Source: Inia geoffrensis (taxonomy: Eukaryota; Chordata; Mammalia; Artiodactyla; Iniidae). From it: 64,000 bases of DNA. The DNA lies in contig CM070902.1 in the NCBI GenBank assembly GCA_036417435.1, positions 137,009,886 through 137,073,885 of the forward strand, written 5' to 3'. Within the stretch, counting starts at the first letter, position 1. Each line of letters starts with the position of its first letter. A program made the position numbers and the translations under genes. Below are positions 25,035-36,139 of this stretch, in pieces. Below the pieces are notes generated by a model. The model was not told the DNA's origin and made no database searches. It worked only from the letters and a program-made list of their open reading frames with translations.

Positions 25035-25948
25035 ATGAGAAGGCAGAGAAACACACAGCAGATGAAGGAGCAAGGTAAAAACCCACCAGACCAATCAAAT
25101 GAAGAGGAGGTAGGCAGTCTACCTGAAAAATAATTCAGAGCAATGATAGTAAAGATGACCCATAATCTTGAAAATAGAATGGAGAAAATAAAATAAAAGT
25201 TTAACAAGGACCTAAAAGAACTAAAGAGCAAACAAACAGTGATGAACAACACAATAAATGAAATTAAAAATTCTCTAAAAGGAATCAATAGCAGAATAAC
25301 TGAGGCAGAAGAACGGATAAGTGACCTGGAAGATAAAATAGTGGAAATAACTACTGCAGGTCAGAATAAAAAAAAAAAAAAAAAAAAGAATGAAAAGAAT
25401 AGAGGACAGTCTCAGAGACCTCTGGGACAACATTAAATGCACCAGCATTCGAATTATGGGGACCCAAGAAGAAAAAGAGAAAAAGAAAGGGACTGAGAAA
25501 ATATTTGAAGAGATTATAGTTTAAAACTTCCCTAATATGGGAAAGGAAATAGTTAATCAAGTGCAGGAAGCACAGAGACTCCCATATAGGATAAATCCAA
25601 GGAGATACATGACAAGATACATATTAATCAAACTATCAAAAATTAAATACAAAGAAAAAATATTTAAAAACAGCAAGGGAAAAATGCCAAATAATATACA
25701 AGGGAACCCCCATAAGGTGAAGAGTTGCTCTTTCAGCAGAAACTCTGCAGGCCAGAAGGGAGTGGTAGGACATATTTACATTAAATGAAAGGGATGAAAG
25801 GGAAAAACTACAACCAAGACTACTCTACCCAGCAAATATGTCATTCAGATTCAAAGGAGAAGTTAAAACCTTTACAGACAAGCAAAAGCCAAGAGAAATC
25901 AGCACCACTAAGCCAGCTTTATAACAAATGCTAAAGGAAATTTTCTAG
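25035..25948 (+). pseudogene. L1 ORF1 (RNA-binding protein), broken
   Basis: ATG at 25035 follows the inter-element context usual for L1 ORF1 and begins MRRQRNTQQMKEQG. An in-frame TAA at 25131-25133 truncates it within the first 33 codons (in the PEK-stop-F motif). Downstream, the coiled-coil segment (about 25239-25366, NSLKGINSRITEAEERISDL) is intact for a while but ends in an expanded A-run at 25370-25388 that shifts the frame. The RRM and C-terminal parts (25537-25788 and to 25948) are also shifted or stopped. ORF1p normally coats L1 RNA as a trimer; this copy cannot make it. Confidence 0.85.
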
Positions 25949-26006
25949 GCAGGAAACACAAGAGAAGGAAAAGACCTACAATAACAAATGCAAAACAATC
26001 AAGAAA

Positions 26007-27128
26007 ATGGTAATAGGAACATACATATCAATAATTGCCTTAAATGTAAATGGATTAAATGCTCCAACCAAAGGACATAGACTGGCTGAATGGATACAAA
26101 AACAAGATCTCTATATATGCTGTCTACAAGAGACCCACTTCAGACCTATGGACACATACAGACTGAAAGTGAGGGGTTGGAAAAAGATATTCCATGCAAA
26201 TGGAAATCAAAAGAAAGCTGCAGTAGCAATTCTCATAACAAACAAAATAGATTTTAAAATAAAGACTACGACAAGAGACAAATAAGGACACAACATAATG
26301 ATCAAGGAATCAATCCAAGAAAAATGTATAACAATTGTAAATGTTTATGCACCCAACACAGGAGAACCTCAATATATAAGGCAAATGCTAACAGGCATAA
26401 AAGGGGAAATCAACAGTAACACAATAACAGTAGGGTACGTTAACAGATCACTTTCACCAATGGACAGATCATCCAAAATGAAAATAAATAGGCAAACACA
26501 AGCTTTAAATGATACATTAAACAAGGTGCTTTTAATTGATATGTATAGGACATTCCATCCAAAAACAACAGAATACACTTTCTTCTCAAGTGTTCATAGA
26601 ACATTCTCCAGGATAGATCATATCTTGATTCACAAATCAGCCCTGGGTAAATTTAAGAAAATTGAAATCGTATCAAGTAACTTTTCCAACAACAACACTA
26701 TGACACTAGATATCAATTACAGGAAAAAATCTGTAAAAAATACAAATACAATGGAGCTAAACAATACACTACTTAATAACCAAGAGATCACTGAAGAAAT
26801 CAAAGAGGAAATCAAAAAATACCTAGAAACAAATGACAGTGAAAAAAGGACAACCCAAAACCTATGGGATGAAGCAAAAGCAGTTCTAAGAAGGGAGTTT
26901 ATAGCAGTACAATCCTACCTCAAGAAACAAGAAACAGGGGGCTTCCCTGGTGGCGCAGTGGTTGGGAGTCCGCCTGCCGATGCAGGGGACGTGGGTTCGT
27001 GCCCCGGTCTGGGAGGATCCCACATGCCGCGGAGCGGCTGGGCCCGTGGGCCATGGCCGCTGGGTCTGCGCGTCTGGAGCCTGTGCTCCGCAGCGGGAGA
27101 GGCCGCAGCAGTGAGAGGCCCGCGTACC

Positions 27129-27164
<36 letters not shown>

Positions 27165-30098
27165 AAACAAGAAACATCCTAAATAAACAACCTAATCTTA
27201 TACCTAAAGCAATTAGAAAATGAAGAAGAAAAAAATCTCAAAGTTAACAGATGAAAAGAAATCATAAAGATTAGATCAGAAGTAAATGAAAAAGAAAGGA
27301 AGGAAATATAGCAAAGATCAATAAAACTAAAAGCTGGTTGTTTGAGAAGATAAACAAAATTGATAAACCATTAGCCAGACTCATCAAGAAAAAACAAGGG
27401 GGAATCAAATCGATAGAATTAGAAATGGAAAAGCAGAAGTAAAAATTGACACTGCAGAAACAGAAAGGATTATGAGAGTTTATTATGAGAGTTTATTACA
27501 AGCAACTATATGCCAATAAAACTGACACCTGGAAGAAATGGACAAATTCTTAGAGAAGCAGAACCTTGCGAGACTGAACCAGGAAGAAATAGAAAATATA
27601 AACAGACCAATCACAAGCACAGAAATTGAGACTGTGATTAAAAATCTTCCAACAAACAAAAGCCCAGTACCAGATGGCTTCACAGGTGAATTCTATCAAA
27701 CATTTAGAGAAGAGCTAACACCTATCCTTCTCAAACTCTTCCAATATATAGCAGAAGAAGAAACACTCCAAAACTCATTTTATGAGACCACCATCAACCT
27801 GATACCAAAACCACACAAAGTTTTCAAAAAGAAAGAAAACTAAAAGCCAATATCACTGATGAACATAGATCCAAAAATCCTCAGCAAAATACTAGCAAAC
27901 AGAATCCAACAGCACATTAAAAAGATCATACACCATGATCAACTGGGGTTTATTCCAGGAATGCAAGGATTCTTCAATATATGCAAATCAATCAATGTGA
28001 TACACCATATTAACAAATAGAAGGATAAAAAACATATGATCACCTCAATAGATGCAGAAAAATCTTTTGACAAAATTCAACACCAATTTATGATAACAGC
28101 CTGCTGGAAAATAGGCATACAGGGAACTTACCTCAACATAATAAAGGCCATATATGACAAACCGACAGCCAACATCGTTCTCAATGGTGAGAAACTGAAA
28201 CCATTTCCACTAAGATCATGAGCATGACAAGGTTGCCCACTCTCACCACTTTTATTCAACATAGCTTTGGAAGTTTTAGCCACAGCAATCAGAGAAGAAA
28301 AAGAAATCCAAATCAAAAAAGAAGTTAAGCTGTCACTGTTTGAAGATGACATGATACTATACATAGAAAATCCAAAAGACGCTACCAGAAAACTACTAGA
28401 GTTAATCAATGAATTTGGTAAAGTAGCAGGATACAAAATTAATGCACAGAAATCTCTTGCATTCCTATACACTAATGATGAAAAATCTGAAAGTGAAATT
28501 AAGAAAACACTCCCATTTACCATTGCAACAAAAGGAATAAAATACCTAGGAATAAAATTACCTATGGAGTCAAAAGACCTGTATGCAGAAAAATATGACA
28601 TTGATGAAAGAAATTAAAGATGATACAAAGATGGAGAGAGAGACCATATTCTTGGATTGGAAGAATCAATATTGTGAAAATGACTATACTACCCAAAGCA
28701 ATTTACAGATTGAATGCAATCCCTATCAAACTACCACTGAAATTTTCCACACAGCTAGAACAAAAAATTTCACAATTTGTATGGAAACACAAAAGACCCC
28801 GAAAAGCCAAAGCAATCTTGAGAAAAAACGGAGCTGGAGGAATCAGGCTCCCTGACTTCAGAGTATACTTCAAAGCTACAGTAATCAAGACAGTATGGTA
28901 CTGGCACAAAAACAGAAAGATAGATCAATGGAACAGGATAGAAATCCCAGAGATAAACCCATGCACATATGGTCACCTTATCTTTGATAAAGGAGGCAAG
29001 AATATACAGTGGAGAAAAGACAGCCTCTTCAATAAGTGGTGCTGGGAAAACTAGGCAGCTGCATGTAAAAGAATGAAATTAGAACACTCCCTAACACCAT
29101 ACACAACAATAAACTCAAAATGGATTAAAGTACTAAATGCAAGGTCAGACACTATTAAACTCTTAGAGGAAAACAATGGCAGAACAGTCCATGACATAAA
29201 TCACAGCAAGATCCTTTTTGACCTACCTCCTAAAGAAATGGAAATAAAAACAAAAATAAAAAAATGGGGCCTAATGAAGCTTAACAGCTTTTGCTCAGCA
29301 AAGGAAATGATAAACAAGATGAAAAGACAACCCTCAGAATGGGAGAAAATATTTGCAAATGAAGCAACTGAGAAAGGATTAATCTTCAAAATTTATAAGC
29401 AGCTCATGCAGCTCAATATCAAAAAGAAAAAAAAACACCCAATCCAAAAATGGGCAGAAGACCTAAATAGGCATTTCTCCAGAGAAGATATACAGATTGC
29501 CAACAAACACATGAAAGAATGCTCAACATCATTAATCATTAGAGAAATGCAAATCAAAATTACAATGAGATATCATCTCACACCGGTTAGAATGGCCATC
29601 ATCAAAAATATCTACAAACAATAAATGTTGGAGAGGGTGCTGAGAAAAGGGAGCTCTCTTGCACTGTTGGTGGGAATGTAAATTGATACAGCCACTATGG
29701 AGAACAGTATGGAGGCTCCTTAAAAAACTAAGAATAGAGCTACATTAAGAAACAGCAATCTCACTACTGGGCATATACACAGAGAAAACCATAATTCATA
29801 AAGACACATGCACCCCAATATTCACTGCGACACTATTTACAATATCCAGGACATGGATGCAACCAAAGTGTCCATCAACAGATGAATGGATAAAGATGTG
29901 GCACATATATACAATGGACTATTACTCAGCCATGAAAGGAAATGAAATTGAGATATTGGTAGTGAGGTGGAGGGACCTAGAGTCTGTCGTACAGAGTGAA
30001 GTAATTCAGAAAGAGAAAAACAAATACCATATGCTAACACATACATATGGAATCCAAAAAAAAATGTTTATGAAGAGCCTAGGAACAGGACAGGAATA
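26007..30098 (+). pseudogene. L1 ORF2 (endonuclease-reverse transcriptase), broken and SINE-interrupted
   Basis: Begins with the standard start MVIGTYISIIALNVNGLNAP. The AP-like endonuclease segment (QETHF, then NGNQKKAAVAIL) stops at about 26282, and a new frame begins near 26298. A SINE interrupts the linker at 26937-27163. The reverse transcriptase is in pieces: [20 protein letters not shown] (27640s), [15 protein letters not shown] (28040s) and the catalytic loop near 28340, which reads FEDD instead of F/YADD. The C-terminal zinc-knuckle-like region and HTYGI end lie at 29857-30098. At least six disruptions are visible. Functionally dead. Confidence 0.88.
26937..27163 (+). mobile_element. 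Young CHR-type SINE inside L1 ORF2
   Basis: Head GGGCTTCCCTGGTGGCGCAG and a GC-rich body with intact tRNA-like B-box (GGGTTCGTGCCCCGG). The uninterrupted poly-A tail is about 32 residues. A perfect 13-base target-site duplication GAAACAAGAAACA lies at 26924-26936 and 27164-27176. The long clean tail and perfect duplication make it the youngest-looking element in the window. It postdates the host L1. Confidence 0.95.
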
Positions 30099-30410
30099 AA
30101 GATACAGATGTAGAGAATGGATTTGAGGACATGGAGAGGGGGAAGGTTAGTCTGGGACCAAGTGAGAGAGTGGCATGGACTTATATATACTACCAAATGG
30201 ATAGCTAGTCGGGGGCAGCTGCATAGCACAGGGAGATCAGCTTGGTGCTTTGTGACCACCTAGAGTGGTGGGTAGGGAGGGTGGGAGGGAGATGCAGAGG
30301 GAGGAGATAAAGGGATATATGTATATGTATAGCTGATTCACTTTGTTATAAAGCAGAAACTATCACACCATTGTAAATCAATCATACTCCAATAAGGTGT
30401 TAAAAAAAAT

Positions 30411-31760
30411 TGTGCTGAACTAATAGGTTATTTGTATTAAAAAGCAGAAAATAAAATTTGATTTCTTTTTCATATATACAAAATTAAAGTGAAAATTAAA
30501 ACTTTTAAGCTTTGAGAAGAAGATACAGGAGCATATCTTTATGACGTTAAAGTAGGGAAGACAATTAAACCAGGTACAAAACACAAAAGACAAGACTGAT
30601 AAATATAATTATGTTAAAATTAAGAATGAATAGTGAAACAAAGACAAAAAATGACCAAAGTTATAGAAGAAATGTATAACCTAGAACAAGGCATTTACAA
30701 TATACATCATGGGGCTTCCCTGGTGGTGCAGAGGTTGAGAGTGCGCCTGCCGTTGCAGCAGATATGGGTTCATGTCACGATCTGGGAAGATCCCACATGT
30801 CACGGAGCAGCTGGGCCCGTGAGCCATGGCCACTGAGCCTGCGTGTCCAGAGCCTGTGCTCCGCAACGGCAGAGGCCACAACAGTGAGAGGCCCGCGTAC
30901 CGCAAAAAAAACAAAACAGACAAACAAAAAAAAACAATATACATCATGAAAAAGACTAAATATCCATACCTTACAACACTAATACAAAAGTGGTAGCTTA
31001 ATAGAAAAAAATGGACAAAGAGTGTTACAGAGGAAGCTTGTATGGCCAACAAGCATATATATGCTCAGTGAGATATACTATTGGCAAAAATATGAAAATA
31101 TGACAATACTAAATGTTGGCAAGATTGTAGAGGAACTTTCATACGATGCTTGTGGGAATTTCATAATTTTCATACACTGTTATTATAGCCTTCGTAGAGA
31201 GCAATTTGGCAATATTTAGTAAATTTGGAGATATTCTCTCTGACAACCTAGTTAATCCCATTTTTAGGTTTATACTCTAGAGACAATCTCCCTTATGCAT
31301 ATAAGAAGACATGTATAAGCATGCTTATTGCAGTACTGTCCTAAAAGCAAAAATTGGAAACAATATCATTTTTCTTCAAAAGAAATACTGATAAATATTT
31401 GTGGTATATTCATAGTGCTAACCAATAATTAAACTGAATGAGCTAAAGTTTTTTTTTTCAATACAAATAAGTTTTAAAGTATTCTATTTCAGAGTAACTT
31501 ATACTATTCGATATAATTTACATAAAGTTTAAAATATGCAAACAATGCTATATAAATTATTTATCAATATATACATATGTAGTACATATGTAGCATTAGT
31601 GTAAACACATGCCTAGGAAAAGAAACCAATTCACACTGGTGCTTACCATTGGAAAGAGCTGAGCATGGGGTTTCAAATGGGTTTATAATATTTCATTGCT
31701 TTAAAAATTCTGAAGTGAATCACAAAAATATATTCGTAAAGCTGAGTTGTCAGTAAGATT
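30411..31760 (+). mobile_element. Old L1M continuation (3' part) after the L1 insertion
   Basis: Degraded L1 ORF2 C-terminal and 3' sequence. Landmarks include AATGTTGGCAAGATTGTAGAGG (31110s), CTAAAAGCAAAAATTGGAAACA (31340s) and a tail around 31640-31730. Same orientation as 22620-23274, so probably the second half of the split element. It carries its own later SINE at 30712-30933. Confidence 0.6.
30712..30933 (+). mobile_element. CHR-type tRNA-derived SINE
   Basis: Head GGGCTTCCCTGGTGGTGCAG, a body with a few substitutions and an A-rich tail interrupted by C and G. A perfect 15-base target-site duplication ACAATATACATCATG lies at 30697-30711 and 30934-30948. Confidence 0.94.
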
Positions 31761-34385
31761 TCTAATTTAAAAATATATAGTATTGATTATGAATATCAGT
31801 ATCACATAAGAGGATTCGACTTGAAAACTTTGGCTTCATCTAAATTCACACTTCTAACTTAGGGAAACTGAGTTGTCTTCTAAAGTAGAGTGTTTTCCCC
31901 ATGAAAACTGTGGCAATGAATCTAAGCATTAAAGTGTTGTGGAAAATTTTTTAGACAGTATGCTTTAATCAGAATCTACCAATGATTTTTCTCTTCTTTC
32001 ACATTACAAAGAATACCAGGAGAATGAATGCAATCATGCAACTACATGATTATTGGGGTGAACCACAGAACCTGAGAACGGCCAGGGTTTTTCAAATACA
32101 CGTTTTAATTTGGAGAAATAGAGTCCCTTGTTTCTGTGATGAATGTGATGTGGCATTTTCTGATTGACAAGTGACCCATAGAAAGCACCCAGGGAATGAT
32201 CATGTCACAGTCCAACTTCCTAATCAAGTGTAGCTTTGTTTGTGGCCTTAATTGCATTTATTGGAAGCTGAGTCCTTGATTTCCCAATCAGGTCTGCATG
32301 TTTACTTGCTCTATGTAAAAATGAATAAGAGGAGGTATATCTCCATAGCAATATAAATTTGGGAGATTTGTCTGGTATGGATAGCAGTAGAAATTTTATC
32401 TTATTATTTAGCTGGCATCGTCCTCCCAGGAAAAAGCTGAGCCTTCATAACATCTGGGAGTTTTAGCTATTCAATATAATCAAGAATTTGTCCTTTCAGC
32501 TACATGCTGCTAATCTGATACTTCTCCCTAAACTGAGTTGCCTCAATTACAAAATAAGCTGGTTTAGGTGTCTAGCTCTTTGACATAGCTTTATATACAC
32601 AGATGCTCCACCCCAGCACAATCATCACTTGCATCTTCCCTCTAGAATAATATAAGGAAGTTGAAAAATATGAAAATGCTCCTGGAAGTAGGGGAGAGTC
32701 ACATTTATGTAACTCTATGTTCTTTTCCTTTAAAGGAAAAATGATGCTTAGTGGCTACTGGCACTTTTGAACATGAGGTTTCCTTCAAGGAGAGCTGGAA
32801 GGAAAGAAAGGGTATGGTATTCACTATGGCCGAACGAGACCCCATTTTCTCAGAAGGATGAACCTTCACAAGCCCACAATCAGTGTCTGGCAGGCAGTGG
32901 GTTCCCAGTGTACCCATGGTGATCCCAGAAGCATCCTCATTTCAGCATGCCAGTCTACGTGTAGAGACAACTTCGTTCCACCTATAAATAAATGCTTGCA
33001 GCACCACTAGGCTTGTAGAATAAAGGATTCCCGTGTCTATCACTGGAATGTCTCTTTGGACATGTTTGGCTGAAATCATGTCTTTACTAGTCTCAATACC
33101 GTTGTTATTGGCAGACCCACGGGGCTGACGATTCAACACACAGGTGCAGCTTTGGGAGAAGGTAGAGAGAAGCTGACTCTTGGAATTTATGCTTCAATTA
33201 GAGGTGGTGATATTCATTTTTATGACTTCAGACATTAAACAAGATCACAAAAACTCATGTTTTGTAGACTTTTCTCTCTGGAGCCCCAAATCATGTCAGT
33301 CCCAGTGTGGATCCAGGTAGTGTCCTATAGATGAAATATATCTTAGTTCTCCATTTCTTTTGCTTTTCAAAATTATTCCTGTAAGCCTAGATAACTCCAA
33401 GATGTACAAAAGCTCGAGCCAAAAATCTGAATACGTGCTTTGTTTTCCACTTTCACAAGCAGCTCTGCTGAGTGATTTCCCTCCCCAACCCTATTTCCCC
33501 ATCACCTCCACATCAGCCCTAACACCTGACTGCCTTAGAAGCTTTTCTAAGAATCAGCAGATTGCTTTGAGATGAAAAAAAAAAGGGAAACAAATGATAA
33601 ACAGCAGAACATTCTGCACTAACAGAAAGGCAGTGTGCCTAGAGGAAAGCTGGGCAATACTTGTTAAGCGTCAAGTTGCCTGGGGTTGTGAAGGAGGAAG
33701 GAGCCTAGGAGGCTAAGATTGCTCACCTCTGTGCCCTGTGAAGTTACTATGTAATTTGACAAGCCAGTTTCATCACGTAAGTTCATTTACTTAACTCCTT
33801 GAGAGTACCCATTCTCTAAAATGACGTTATATTTCCTTGACTGAGACATGAATTGATGCATCAGAATTCAGAGAGGACAGGTCTTGTGGATGCTAGTACC
33901 TAAAAGAACACAGGAACGGCTCCCTTTAAGTCCAGGTTAAGACCACAGAAAGTCCCCTGCATGCAGGCAGGTTGTTGTCTGTGCAGCCAGTCTTGACCTC
34001 TTCCAGGACAGCACATTTGGGCAGCAATGGTCGGGGAAATTGTCACTTGTACTCAGTACTATAGCCTGGTTTCCTGCTGGGGTTATACAAATATTAATTT
34101 CAATATTAATCTCCATTGCTTCAAGTCTTACGTGGCCAAGCAAAGCCATAAAATGTGTCTTATCTTTCCAATCTCCTTCTAGAGCAGCTCTCTAGGACTC
34201 CGGGGCTCCCAATCTGTACAGAGCCTCCACTCTTTTCCCCTCCTGAGGCCACTCTCCCTTGCACAATAGGTTTTCAACATATGAAATTGGTGAGGACACA
34301 AACATTCAGACCACAGCAACAATGTTGACAATTTATTTTCACTGGAAATGAAAGATCATTTTTTCTAACCCAGATTGAGAGCTAA
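31761..34385. other. Intergenic, largely unique sequence
   Basis: No open frame above about 71 codons and no clear young repeat. A short segment at about 34255-34320 (TTTTCAACATATGAAATTGG, then GACACAAACATTCAGACC) resembles the end of an MLT1-type LTR read in minus orientation, too short for a firm call. Otherwise I see nothing assignable. Confidence 0.5.
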
Positions 34386-34389
34386 AATG

Positions 34390-35328
34390 TTGAATTTACT
34401 ATAAGGTCCTCTCCTATCCCAACTTTTCAGAGTTAACCACTGTACTGAAATCTGTCTTAATCATTCTCTGACTTTTAAAAAAATGTATAGCTTCATATAT
34501 ATACATAGACAGAACTATATATATTTGTTTAGCTTGGCTTATTTCTGAGCATTATAGAAATAACATCAGACTGCTTTCAATTTCCACAACTGGCTTCACA
34601 AATTCAAGATTATGTTTCTAAAATTCTTTCAAGTTGTGTCATTCATGCAGCATTAGCTCATTTCTTTTTATTGGTATGCATGAAACTACCATCATTCATA
34701 TTGGACATTTGGATTGTCTCCAGCTGTTTGTTATTGCAGATGATGACATGATCATTCTAGCACATGTTTTCTGGGAAATATGTTAAGAATTTCGTAGGGA
34801 AATTTAGGAGTGGAATTGCTAGATTAGAGGGCATGTGGATTTAAACGTTATGAGATAATACTACATTATTTTCTAAAATGGTGGTATCAATGCATACTTT
34901 CACTAACACTTGGTATTTTCAGACCTCTTAAATTTGCCAATCTATTAGGAGTAGTAAAATGACATCAATTGGTTCTTTAAATTTTCATTTTCTTGATTGC
35001 TAGTGTTTCTGAGCATCTTTTCATATGTTTTTTGGCCAATATGCTTATTATTCTGCACTTATTCATGTGCCTTACCCATTTCTGGGGGATGAATTTTTTT
35101 AGTAGTTTTTATTAGTTTGTAAGAGTTCTTCTTTAATGCTGGATATGACATCTTTGTGAGTTATGTGGACTGAATACATGTTCTTCAGTGTTGTGTTTTG
35201 TCTTTTTACTTTCTTTTTGTGTCTTGCTGAGCATAATTTATTTTAATTTACTTGAATTTATCCACCTTCCCTTTTTTTATTGAGATAAAACTGACATATA
35301 ACATTATATTAGTTTCAGGTGTATGAAA
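34390..35328 (-). mobile_element. Old L1 (L1M-type) fragment
   Basis: Plus-strand landmarks read like the reverse of L1M 3' sequence: GGAGTGGAATTGCTAGATTA (34810s), CATTTTCTTGATTGCTAGTG (34985s), TCTGAGCATCTTTTCATATG and, near the end, TTATTGAGATAAAACTGACA. No coding potential remains. Confidence 0.65.
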
Positions 35329-35338
35329 GATCATTTTT

Positions 35339-35508
35339 TTAAACATCTTTATTGGAATATAATTGCTTCAAAATAGTGTGTTAGTTTCTGCTTTATAACA
35401 AAGTGAATCAGCTATACATATACATATATCCCCATATCTCCTCCCTCTTGCATCTCCCTCCCATCCTCCCTATCCTACCTCTCTAGGTGGTCACAAAGCA
35501 CCAAGCTG
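35339..35508 (-). mobile_element. Severely 5'-truncated L1 (3' end only) with target-site duplication
   Basis: 170 bp of the younger L1 3'UTR in minus orientation (TTTATTGGAATATAATTGCT to TAGGTGGTCACAAAGCACCA). A 16-base duplication ATGAAAGATCATTTTT flanks it at 35323-35338 and 35509-35524. Its poly-A tail is reduced to a short T/A run. Confidence 0.88.
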
Positions 35509-36139
35509 ATGAAAGATCATTTTTAAAGTCCGTAATTATAATCATGGCTATCATTACTATCACTGCTCATTGCAAGAGAATAATTAGAGATAATGAGTTA
35601 ATTTAAGATAATTTAAGGATTCACATTTTCTTCATCTAGTAGACTATTAGTTAATGCTCTAAAATCATTATCTATTAGGAACAATGATAAAAATGTATGG
35701 ACATTTTTACTGATAAAAGGCAGGATGTGAAAAAACTGACTTGGACCCAGACTTCTTTGTACTTTCCATGTAACCCTCACAAGTCCTTTTTTTTATTATT
35801 ATTAATTTTTATTGGAGTATAGTTGCTTTGCAATGTTGTGTTAGTTTCTTCTGTACAGAAAAGTGAATAAGCTATATGTATACATGTTACGTATAAATCT
35901 TTTTTAGATTTCCTTCCCATCTAGGTCACCACAGAGCACTGAGTAGAGTTCCCCGTGCTATACAGTAGGTTCTCATTAATTTTCTATTTTATACATAGTA
36001 GTGTGTATATGTCAATCCCAATCTCCCAATTTATCCCACCCCCTTCCCCCTTGGTAACTGTAAGTTTGTTCTCTACATCTGTGTCTCTGTTTCTGCTTTG
36101 CAAATAAGTTCATCTGTACCATTTCCCTAGATTCTACAT

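Larger units (their letters stand above)
23275..30410 (+). mobile_element. Near-full-length L1 retrotransposon, inactivated
   Basis: About 7.1 kb including a later 0.23-kb SINE. It starts with GGGGAGGAGCTTCAGGATGG, which begins a GC-rich 5'UTR of about 1.75 kb (containing an AT dinucleotide run at about 24491-24516). ORF1 (25035-25948), ORF2 (26007-30098) and a 3'UTR follow, ending AATAAGGTGTTAAAAAAAA. It inserted into an older L1M. I could not identify a clean target-site duplication. Multiple stops and frameshifts in both ORFs make it immobile. Sequence similarity to the other L1s here places it in a relatively young cetartiodactyl/cetacean subfamily. Confidence 0.88.

Noticed and set aside
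26298..27182. 294-codon open frame that runs from L1 ORF2 into a SINE and its poly-A (poly-lysine end)
   Set aside because: It is a read-through of an L1 fragment into the inserted SINE, with no promoter or splice context; not a chimeric gene.
34255..34320. Possible MLT1 LTR end
   Set aside because: Matches only about 60 bases of the LTR terminus; not enough for a separate feature.
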